64,000 nt of DNA from Paenibacillus_G filicis (GTDB taxonomy: Bacteria; Bacillota; Bacilli; Paenibacillales; NBRC-103111): NCBI RefSeq assembly GCF_038070315.1, contig NZ_JBBPCC010000007.1, positions 223,764 to 287,763 on the forward strand. The letters run 5' to 3'. Positions 56,491 through 62,979 of this stretch are shown one piece after another; positions within the stretch are counted from its first letter, which is position 1; each line of letters starts with the position of its first letter. A program made the position numbers and the translations under genes. Below the pieces are notes generated by a model. That model saw nothing but the letters and a program-made list of their open reading frames with translations. It was not told the origin of the DNA and made no database searches.

Positions 56491-56856
56491 ATGTTCAAAT
56501 GGTCAATGGCCGCACTCGGCGGAATCGCCTGTATACTGGGGATTACCGTCTTGTTTATGCAGGTTCAGCACAATCAGAGCAAGGCCAAGCCGGAAGCGTC
56601 CTCAGCGGCTCTCCCGGATACGGCGGTGAATGCTCAAGCTGCGGAAGTGATCTACAAGCAATCCTGTATCGCCTGTCACGGGAACGATCTGGAGGGCAAG
56701 GTCGGACCCAATCTGCAGAAAATCGGCGGCAAGCTGAGCGATCAGCAGCTGTACAAGGTCATTCAGAACGGCCGAGGCGGTATGCCGTCTTTCAAGACCG
56801 CACTCAAGAATGAAGAGCTCGTCAACCTGGCCAAATGGCTGGCTGATAAAAAATAA
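56491..56856 (+). CDS. Membrane-anchored c-type cytochrome
   Basis: 121 residues. A single hydrophobic N-terminal segment (about 5-24) anchors the protein, with a Ser/Ala/Lys linker, then a class I cytochrome c domain with the heme motif CIACH (Cys59, Cys62, His63) and the sixth ligand Met98 in GRGGMPSF. It is a short, CccA/B-like electron carrier on the outer face of the membrane feeding a terminal oxidase. A SCO-type protein follows 15 bases downstream, so the pair suggests cytochrome-oxidase function or assembly. Confidence 0.95.
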   Translation: MFKWSMAALGGIACILGITVLFMQVQHNQSKAKPEASSAALPDTAVNAQAAEVIYKQSCIACHGNDLEGKVGPNLQKIGGKLSDQQLYKVIQNGRGGMPSFKTALKNEELVNLAKWLADKK

Positions 56857-56871
56857 GGAGTATGGATAAAC

Positions 56872-57486
56872 ATGGCAGCTCTACTCAAACGGCATGGCTT
56901 CAAATTGATGGTTGTGGCGCTGTTAGCCGCGCTTGCCCTCAGCGCGTATACCTGGATGAAGAAGGACGGCTCGGTTCTTCCCGTAATCAAGAAGGCTCCT
57001 GAATTTTCACTGCTTGATCTGTCGGGCAAACCGGCGAAGCTAAGTGACACGTCAGGCAAGGTTCGGCTGGTGGAATTTCTGTTCACCAGCTGCGTGGATA
57101 TTTGCCCGATGACGACCTATAATATGGTCAAGCTTCAGGAGAAGCTGAAGCAGCAGGGCTTGTGGGGCGACAAGGTTCAGTTTCTATCGATCACCTTCGA
57201 TCCGTTGAAGGATACCCCGGAGGTGTTCGGGAAGTACGGCGAGCGCATGGGCGTGGATAGCAAGAACTGGACGCTGCTGACGGGAAGCGAGCAGGAAACG
57301 GCGGAAGTTGCCAAAAACTACGGGGTGCTGGTGCAGAAAATGCCGGACGGCTCATTCGTCCACACGGTCACCTCCCTCTTCCTCATTGACGGACAAGATC
57401 AGATCCGCCAGATCTTCCCGATGGGCGAGGACATGAACAACGATGAGATATTAAAGATGATTCGGCAGTTGGCCGGATCTTCATAA
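56872..57486 (+). CDS. SCO1/SenC-family copper chaperone protein
   Basis: 204 residues. A hydrophobic N-terminal anchor (about 8-30) precedes a thioredoxin-like domain. The copper site is complete: Cys74 and Cys78 in FTSCVDICPM and His163 in FVHTVTS. FLSITFDPLKDTPEVFGKYGERMG near residue 103 is typical. SCO proteins deliver copper to the CuA site of cytochrome oxidase or keep it reduced, on the outer membrane face. Its operon partner is the cytochrome c. Confidence 0.95.
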   Translation: MAALLKRHGFKLMVVALLAALALSAYTWMKKDGSVLPVIKKAPEFSLLDLSGKPAKLSDTSGKVRLVEFLFTSCVDICPMTTYNMVKLQEKLKQQGLWGDKVQFLSITFDPLKDTPEVFGKYGERMGVDSKNWTLLTGSEQETAEVAKNYGVLVQKMPDGSFVHTVTSLFLIDGQDQIRQIFPMGEDMNNDEILKMIRQLAGSS

Positions 57487-57513
57487 GGATTCGGAGGCTG
57501 GCAGCTCGGCAAG

Positions 57514-57534
57514 ACGGTCCTAGGGACCGTTTGT
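57514..57534 (+). terminator. Terminator after the SCO gene
   Basis: ACGGTCC (57514-57520), loop TAG, GGACCGT (57524-57530), then TTGTTT. A short but stable stem. Confidence 0.6.
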
Positions 57535-57639
57535 TTGCGTTACAGCTCCTTTGGCACACTGGCTGCTTGTTTACATTCGAACATATATTCCTTATGATAT
57601 AAATGGGTATATTTCCCACAAATCCTAGGAGGTGTTAGT

Positions 57640-58032
57640 ATGACTGAAGCAGTCAAGGCAATCATTCAAAACTCTCTTACTGTCCTACTGGTTTCTGATT
57701 TTGAGAAGTCTAAAGCGTATTATGAAAGCGCTCTGGGTTGTGAGGTAAATGAACACTGGGCCATTCGCGATGATTTTGGTCTGGGCTTCAAATTAATTCA
57801 GGCATCAGATCCAGAGGATGTCAGTCCTAATCGCGGTACTTGGAATACATACGCTTATGTAAAGACCCATCAAGAGCTGGATGCATTGTATACGGAATTC
57901 CAAACAAATGGCGCAATCATTGCTTCCGAACCTCATGTAACGGAACATGATTGGGGGGGTTGGAAGGAATTCTCCGTTAAAGATGTAGATGGGTATCTCA
58001 TTGGGTTCGGCTCTGGAGCAAAAAACAGCTGA
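57640..58032 (+). CDS. VOC-superfamily (glyoxalase/bleomycin-resistance-like) protein
   Basis: 130 residues with the paired beta-alpha-beta-beta-beta layout: SLTVLLVSDFEKSKAYYESALGCEV at the start and KEFSVKDVDGYLIGFGSG at the end. The second half has an EFSVKDVDGY strand with Asp where metal ligands may sit. Function is undetermined; the family includes dioxygenases, glyoxalase and antibiotic-binding proteins. GGAGGTG precedes the ATG. Its base composition is noticeably more AT-rich than that of the genes around it. Confidence 0.9.
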   Translation: MTEAVKAIIQNSLTVLLVSDFEKSKAYYESALGCEVNEHWAIRDDFGLGFKLIQASDPEDVSPNRGTWNTYAYVKTHQELDALYTEFQTNGAIIASEPHVTEHDWGGWKEFSVKDVDGYLIGFGSGAKNS

Positions 58033-58040
58033 TCAGCAAG

Positions 58041-58101
58041 AAAACGCCCCAACGCGGCAGCCATTCTCGAAAACGGCAGCCATGGAAGGGCGTTTTGTTT
58101 T
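58041..58101 (+). terminator. Terminator after the VOC gene
   Basis: AAAACGCCC (58041-58049) with GGGCGTTTT (58088-58096), followed by GTTTT. The loop contains a direct repeat CGGCAGCCAT. Confidence 0.75.
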
Positions 58102-58180
58102 ACACTAAGAAAAGATAGGCCGCCATCCGATATACAAGATATCCCTGCAAGTAAAGTACACTCGGCTGGCGGTGTTCGTA

Positions 58181-58279
58181 ATGGAGAATAGTTTCGGCTT
58201 TGGATTTATTATTGGCGCGATACTTAGCGCATTCTTATGGATTTCTCTGATCGGATGGGTCAAGCTGATTCTGTTCTGA
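58181..58279 (+). CDS. Putative 32-residue single-pass membrane protein
   Basis: An ATG at 58181 opens MENSFGFGFIIGAILSAFLW followed by ISLIGWVKLILF and a TGA at 58277. Almost the whole peptide is one hydrophobic helix with a polar N-terminus. The upstream site (GGCGG) is weak. It converges on the NarL-type regulator gene, whose stop lies 16 bases away. I recognise no relative; many such short membrane proteins modulate transporters or kinases. Treat as likely but unproven. Confidence 0.45.
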   Translation: MENSFGFGFIIGAILSAFLWISLIGWVKLILF

Positions 58280-58294
58280 GTGTGCGGTCACCGG

Positions 58295-58942
58295 CTACGC
58301 CTCGATCCAACCCTTCTGATAAGCGTAGCGCATAAGCTGAACGCGGTTATCCAGATGGAGCTTATGGAGAATGTTCTTCAGATGATTTTTCACCGTATGC
58401 TCCGATATATCCAGGTCATCGGAGATTTCCTTGTTGGATCTCCCCCGGGCTACGCATTCCAGAATCTCCTTCTCCCGGGAAGTCAGCGGCGACTTTTCGG
58501 GTACGCTGCTCTTCACCGCCGTAAATTCCCGAAGCAGCCTCACTGCTACCTCCCGGGACATCGGTGCTTCGTCGAAAGCAACGGCCCGCAAATATTCATG
58601 CCAGGAAGCCGGGCTCAGATTCTTGAGCAGGTAGCCCTGTGCCCCCCGCTTGATCGCTTCGAACAGATTCGTGATATCTCCGGAGACGGTCACCATGATG
58701 ATTTTGACATATGGAAACCGCTCCTTGATCGTCTTGGTCGCTTCCAAACCATCCATCTCGGGCATACGGATATCCATCAGGATCAGATCCGGCATGCATT
58801 GCTCTGCCAATCGGATCGCTTCAAGTCCATTGGCAGCTTCGCCTACAATCTTAAAGGAAGCGTCCGCCGTAATAATATCCTTCATCGCTTCGCGCGCGTG
58901 TGCATGATCGTCCGCCAGCATAATTCGAATCGGTTGCGTCAT
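58295..58942 (-). CDS. NarL/LuxR-family response regulator
   Basis: 215 residues. The receiver domain has ADDHAHAREAM with the acidic pair, phospho-acceptor Asp57 in LILMDIRMPEMDG and the conserved Lys in YLLKNLSP. The C-terminal LuxR helix-turn-helix reads LTSREKEILECVARGRSNKEISDDLDISEHTVKNHLKNILHKL. It overlaps the kinase gene by four bases and works with it. Targets are unknown; the 32-residue membrane peptide and the respiratory genes on the opposite strand are neighbours. Confidence 0.94.
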   Translation of the reverse strand: MTQPIRIMLADDHAHAREAMKDIITADASFKIVGEAANGLEAIRLAEQCMPDLILMDIRMPEMDGLEATKTIKERFPYVKIIMVTVSGDITNLFEAIKRGAQGYLLKNLSPASWHEYLRAVAFDEAPMSREVAVRLLREFTAVKSSVPEKSPLTSREKEILECVARGRSNKEISDDLDISEHTVKNHLKNILHKLHLDNRVQLMRYAYQKGWIEA

Positions 58943-59838
58943 TGCTTCCCCTCCTTCCCGATAATCACTAGCGTATGTTGTGACTCCTGCCGGATTTCAA
59001 AGCTCCACTGTAGCGTGACTGCCCGTTCCCGGATCATCATCAGCCCGAAGCCTCCTGTTGACTCCTGATTGATATCCGGTAGAAAGCCTTGACCGTCATC
59101 CTTGACCTCACAGCGCCACCCCTCCTGCCCGGCATCTCGCCCCTCGATCCAGATCGTGGAGGCTTGCGCATGCTTGTACACATTAATCATCGCCTCGCGT
59201 ATCGTGGAATACAGCTCTACCTTCTCCTTCATCGTCAGACGGCTCTCGGTTAGAGACCATGAGACATGGACGGAGATACCCGTGTCATGCCTGAATTCCT
59301 CAACCAGATTATAGATCGATTCCATCCACGGCATGGAGGCTGGGTTGACGGGATACCGTAGTCCCGCGATCGCTTGTCTCACATACTCATTGACCTCATA
59401 CACCGTTTTCCGTAAGCTCTGATACGTCTCCCGCAGCGCTTCCGTCAAGATACCCTTATGCGTTTGTTCCACACGGTCGACCCGCACGGATAACAGGAAC
59501 AGCGACTGCGCAATCCCATCATGCAGCTCGCGTGCAATATGCTCCCTTTCCTCCAGGGCCGCCTTGGCCGCCCGTTCCTTCTGCAGGTCCTCCTGCAGCG
59601 ACTCCATCATCGCAAACAGCTTGCGCAGCAGTGTCATCGTTACCAAGAAGACGAGCAGCGGAGCCAGCCAGTTCCCCAAGTCCATGGATACGTAAGGCAG
59701 CAGGAACGAATGGCGCACATACTCCCACAAGCCGATCGTCAGGGTGGGAATCCATAGAATCAGACTTTTCAGATGTCTGTATAAAATGATAAGGTCACTC
59801 CCTTGATGAAGAATATCTTCATCTAAACATAATGCCAC
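58939..59838 (-). CDS. NarL-type sensor histidine kinase (HisKA_3)
   Basis: 299 residues from a GTG at 59838. Two hydrophobic segments at about 25-70 are followed by the HisKA_3 dimerisation domain, with the phospho-acceptor His in EREHIARELHDGIAQSLFLLSV near residue 105. The ATPase domain has REAMINVYKHAQASTIWIEG, VKDDGQGFLPD and GGFGLMMIRERAVTLQW. There is no extracytoplasmic sensing domain. The start is uncertain: the GTG has no site, whereas AAGGGAG lies ten bases before an ATT about 17 codons in, so a rare start codon is conceivable. Confidence 0.9.
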   Translation of the reverse strand: MALCLDEDILHQGSDLIILYRHLKSLILWIPTLTIGLWEYVRHSFLLPYVSMDLGNWLAPLLVFLVTMTLLRKLFAMMESLQEDLQKERAAKAALEEREHIARELHDGIAQSLFLLSVRVDRVEQTHKGILTEALRETYQSLRKTVYEVNEYVRQAIAGLRYPVNPASMPWMESIYNLVEEFRHDTGISVHVSWSLTESRLTMKEKVELYSTIREAMINVYKHAQASTIWIEGRDAGQEGWRCEVKDDGQGFLPDINQESTGGFGLMMIRERAVTLQWSFEIRQESQHTLVIIGKEGKQ

Positions 59839-59963
59839 ACGGCTGACTATGACCCGGATGAGTCATTTATAGCGCATCATTTGAACAACCCCTGACAATT
59901 GTCTAACGGCATTCAACTAACGCCAGCCGTCCCCCTCACCTATCCTGATGTGTAAACGAATAA

Positions 59964-59993
59964 AAGACTGCCGCAGTATCTTGCGACAGCCTT
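59964..59993 (-). terminator. Terminator of the glycosyltransferase genes
   Basis: On the minus strand AAGGCTGTCGCA (from 59993) pairs with TGCGGCAGTCTT (to 59964), with two G-U pairs that exist only on that strand, then TTTTATT. Confidence 0.75.
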
Positions 59994-60055
59994 GATCTAT
60001 TGCACATGTATGATAACTGCTGGACTGGACGGTCAGGAGACAGGCTGCCAGGCGG

Positions 60056-61150
60056 CTAGCCCTGCTGCTTATCCGCATGCTCTGCGAGCAGCTTCTGGAA
60101 ATACGTTCTATTATACAGCATACTTGGATGAGCCGGGCGATAGGCCAGCGCTTTCTCGTTATGCTCGTTGGCTAACTCGAACCGGCCGAGACGGTCATAG
60201 CACAGACAAAGCTGAAGATGAGGATACCAGGTAGAGTGAATCTGATTCACTAACGCCATGTTCGTTGTATCCTGCCCCGCTTCAGTGGCCGTTTTGAACC
60301 AATAAATCGCGGTTTCAAATTTCTTCTCTTCGAAGAAATGATTACCTATCGCACAGCAAAATTCCGGTCTCGGCTTGTCATAGGTTAACGTGAGGCACAT
60401 GGATTCTACCTGTTTATCCTTATTGCCAAGCTTTCCGTAGCAATCCGCCATTCTCAGACATGCCTGAATGTTATCCTCGATCCATCCCTGCTTGCCCTTC
60501 AGGAACAGTTCATAGTAAAGAACAGCCTTGTTGAACTGAGCATGGTCACGCAGCTCATTGGCAAAATAATATTGGTCCCTCGGAGAGAAAAGTTCCCCCG
60601 CCTTCTCTCGCTTCACATAAATTTGCAGGTTCCGGTCGGTATACACTTTGTTCTTGCCGTGAGTAACGCCGGCCTCGCTGTGCTCGATATGACCCCAGAC
60701 GGCCAAATATTCATGAACCGGGCCAATCCATTGGAAATTCCGGTCTCGGCGAACGATCCGGTTCCGCCTAAGGCTAGAGGTCACATTCCCCGATTCGTCG
60801 AAAGCAAGGTAGTAGTTCAGGGTTACACTGTCAACGTCCGGGTTGAGCGTTTGTTTCAGCTTGAGCAGCACCTGCCGGTCCTTCTCCTGAATATGATCAT
60901 CCGCATCCAGCCAGAAAATATAGGTCTGGGTAGCCTGGCTGAAGGAGTAATTGCGCGCTGCCGAAAAATCATCGATCCACTTGAAATCGAAGATCCGATC
61001 TGTGAATTGGGCTGCAATCTCCTTGGTACGATCCGTAGAACCGGTATCCACAATGACGATCTCATCGGCAATGCCCTTGACAGAGGACAGGCATTTCTCC
61101 AGAGCATCCTCCTCATTCTTGACAATCATACACAAGCTGATCGTTATCAT
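60056..61150 (-). CDS. Glycosyltransferase family 2 with TPR-like C-terminus
   Basis: 364 residues. The GT2 domain opens TISLCMIVKNEEDALEKCLSSV, with IVIVDTGSTDRTKEIA and the catalytic metal-binding acidic run Asp82-Asp84-Asp85 in FWLDADDH. The C-terminal 150 residues hold TPR-like helices (FNKAVLYYELFLKGKQGWIEDNIQACLRMADCYG type). Members add sugars to peptide side chains, as in the SunS group. It follows another glycosyltransferase gene by three bases and is near a collagen-like protein with many Thr residues, so glycosylation of that protein is a reasonable inference. It has no membrane anchor. Confidence 0.93.
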   Translation of the reverse strand: MITISLCMIVKNEEDALEKCLSSVKGIADEIVIVDTGSTDRTKEIAAQFTDRIFDFKWIDDFSAARNYSFSQATQTYIFWLDADDHIQEKDRQVLLKLKQTLNPDVDSVTLNYYLAFDESGNVTSSLRRNRIVRRDRNFQWIGPVHEYLAVWGHIEHSEAGVTHGKNKVYTDRNLQIYVKREKAGELFSPRDQYYFANELRDHAQFNKAVLYYELFLKGKQGWIEDNIQACLRMADCYGKLGNKDKQVESMCLTLTYDKPRPEFCCAIGNHFFEEKKFETAIYWFKTATEAGQDTTNMALVNQIHSTWYPHLQLCLCYDRLGRFELANEHNEKALAYRPAHPSMLYNRTYFQKLLAEHADKQQG

Positions 61151-61153
61151 CGT

Positions 61154-62311
61154 TCAGACTCCTTCTCCCCATTGATCCGGCATCCGGAACCCGGCTGCCC
61201 TCCTGTACATGCTAGCTTTCTTCCCGTGATGATCGGATAGAGCCACGCTGTCTTCACTACCGTCTATGGACAGCTTCAGGCTGGACAGCCGTTTGATCGT
61301 CTTGTTGTCCAAGACCTCATCCTGCCGCATCCAAACGATGTATTCGCCAGTGGCCTGCTCAAAGGCATACAGGTACGAATCTGACGGCTCTCCCTTCCCA
61401 CTGTGGATGTAGACATGAGAAGTGTAAGTCTTCGCCAGCTCGACCGTGTCATCCGATGAACCTGTATCTACAATAATCATCTCATCGGCATGACCCGCGA
61501 TGGAGTCCAGCGACCGCTTCAAGGTTAGACTTGCATCTCTGGTGATCATGCACACGCTGATCGTTACCGCAGGTTTATAAATGAGCTGATGGATATCCTG
61601 GCCCCACTTCTCCGAAGCCTTCTTGCGGTTCTGATCCAGCAGCTTAGTCAGATCGAAGTCCTGCAGGTTCCGGATCGTGGCATGCCCGAAATGATGGATG
61701 AACGCGTCCTGCACGACCCTCAGCACGTACCCGGCCCGCAAAGCGCGCAAGCACAGGTCATCGTCTTCGTAATTACCGAGACCGAAACGCTCGTCAAAGC
61801 CTCCGATCTCCTCCAGGACACTTCGCTTGGCTAACAGACAAAAACCGACCAGCCGACGCACATCCGTATAGCAGCCTTCATTCTCTTGCACATGACGCCG
61901 TGCAAATATCTCCAGCTCGCCCAGCCGCGAATAGGTGACCGGTACCATCTGATGACCGCTGGAATAGTTCGTGACTGGTCCGACCATGCCGACCCTCTTA
62001 TCTTCATATAATACACGCAGCATATTCTCCAGCCAATATGCAGTTACGATCGTATCGTTATTCAAAAATAGAATATTTTCTCCGTGGGATAGCCCCAAGC
62101 CTTGATTGCAGCCAGCGGCAAAACCCAGATTTTCCTGATTCTCGTGTACGATAATATCCGGTTGTTTTCTTAGATAGGCTACCGTTCCATCCGTCGAGCC
62201 ATTATCGACAACGATCAGCTCGTAATCATGGGTATGCTGTCTAATGCTTTGCAGGCATTTGTCAGTCAATGGAAGCTCGTTGTGGGTCAAAATCACAATG
62301 CTCGTTGTCAT
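61154..62311 (-). CDS. Glycosyltransferase with two GT2 domains
   Basis: 385 residues. Residues 1 to about 235 form a complete GT2 domain (SIVILTHNELPLTDKCLQSI, VVDNGSTDGTVAYL, ILFLNNDTIV with the DxD-type Asp, and GGFDERFGLGNYEDDDLCLRA). From about 250 a second, truncated GT2 start appears (ISVCMITRDASLTLKRSLDSI, IIVDTGSSDDTVELA, EYIVWMRQDEVLDN) and ends after about 130 residues, with Arg/Gln where the usual Asp-Asp would be, so this half may be non-catalytic. GAGGTGATCGG precedes the ATG. Operon partner is the GT2-TPR gene. Confidence 0.93.
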   Translation of the reverse strand: MTTSIVILTHNELPLTDKCLQSIRQHTHDYELIVVDNGSTDGTVAYLRKQPDIIVHENQENLGFAAGCNQGLGLSHGENILFLNNDTIVTAYWLENMLRVLYEDKRVGMVGPVTNYSSGHQMVPVTYSRLGELEIFARRHVQENEGCYTDVRRLVGFCLLAKRSVLEEIGGFDERFGLGNYEDDDLCLRALRAGYVLRVVQDAFIHHFGHATIRNLQDFDLTKLLDQNRKKASEKWGQDIHQLIYKPAVTISVCMITRDASLTLKRSLDSIAGHADEMIIVDTGSSDDTVELAKTYTSHVYIHSGKGEPSDSYLYAFEQATGEYIVWMRQDEVLDNKTIKRLSSLKLSIDGSEDSVALSDHHGKKASMYRRAAGFRMPDQWGEGV

Positions 62312-62592
62312 CCGATCACCTCATCCTGGGTTCCATCCACAACTTTTGTGGAATGGCGGCTATGCACACAGCGCTCTCAGTTTCAGGTATATGCGAATGT
62401 CGAGCATTGTTTAACTTATTTTTGAACCCCCGTTATCCGAGTGAGTCTGTTCCACGCTCGTCCAATGCCAGCTGCTGATCAGGCCGAGAAGCAGGTCTGA
62501 CGTTATTGATCCAAGCAGACCTAGAGTTCATCTGCGACTGTCCGGGCCTTTCTATGAAAATCGCGTTCCTTCCTTTGAAGAAAATAGTTCTA
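62312..62592. other. Gene-poor stretch between glycosyltransferase and Cys/His-rich genes
   Basis: 281 bases. On the minus strand a frame of 32 codons (62528 to 62433, MNSRSAWINNVRPASRPDQQ...) has a weak site and no recognisable family; I see no convincing gene. The leader of the glycosyltransferase gene lies here. Confidence 0.4.
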
Positions 62593-62748
62593 CTACTTCC
62601 TACAGTGACAGCGATGACAATGATGACAGTGATGACATTTTCTGCGCCGTGAACAGCACTTTCTGATCTCATGCTTAGGATGCCGGTGCTCCGGGCTGCA
62701 TGTTCTTGAACTTTTGGTCACAATAACGATTTTTATTTGTTTGCACAT
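62593..62748 (-). CDS. Small Cys/His-rich protein with CHH repeats, spore locus
   Basis: 51 residues starting at an ATG at 62748 with the strong site AAAAGGAGGG 6 bases upstream and stopping at TAG-TAG. The first 15 residues are MCKQIKIVIVTKSSR. Residues 38-49 read CHHCHHCHRCHC, preceded by KCCSRRRK, so 9 of 51 residues are Cys and 8 are His, and the protein is highly basic. In DNA the block is four near-identical 9-base units. It should bind metal or cross-link by disulfides. A sigma-K-like promoter lies 29 bases upstream, so a late-sporulation coat role is inferred. I know no named family. Confidence 0.72.
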   Translation of the reverse strand: MCKQIKIVIVTKSSRTCSPEHRHPKHEIRKCCSRRRKCHHCHHCHRCHCRK

Positions 62749-62776
62749 GAAAATCCCTCCTTTTTGACTGCTGGTT

Positions 62777-62804
62777 CAATATATGCATTAGGAGAATTGT
62801 GCGT
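62777..62804 (-). promoter_or_regulatory. Sigma-K-like promoter of the Cys/His-rich gene
   Basis: Minus strand: AC (62804-62803), 17-base spacer, CATATATTG (62785-62777), one mismatch from CATANNNTA. Predicted start of transcription about 20 bases before the ATG. Confidence 0.55.
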
Positions 62805-62915
62805 ATAGGCCGATTGCCATCCATAATATTGGCGACCTGTCATCCGACCCCGTTTTGAACCATCAGATGTCTAGCAACTATAGCTGATTTTTCCAATTTA
62901 TCGAAATTTGGGTGA

Positions 62916-62943
62916 ACTCCAATTTTTCTCTGTACATACGATA
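62916..62943 (+). promoter_or_regulatory. Sigma-K-like promoter of the collagen-like gene
   Basis: AC (62916-62917), 17-base spacer, CATACGATA (62935-62943), a full match to CATANNNTA. It lies 36 bases before the proposed start codon. Confidence 0.6.
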
Positions 62944-62979
62944 TAGGGCATGCAAAAACAGAGAGAAAGGATGATTTCA

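Noticed and set aside
62433..62672. 79-codon minus-strand frame
   Set aside because: Its first half is an out-of-frame reading of the Cys/His-rich gene (repeated VIT/VII pattern); the rest has no site or relatives.
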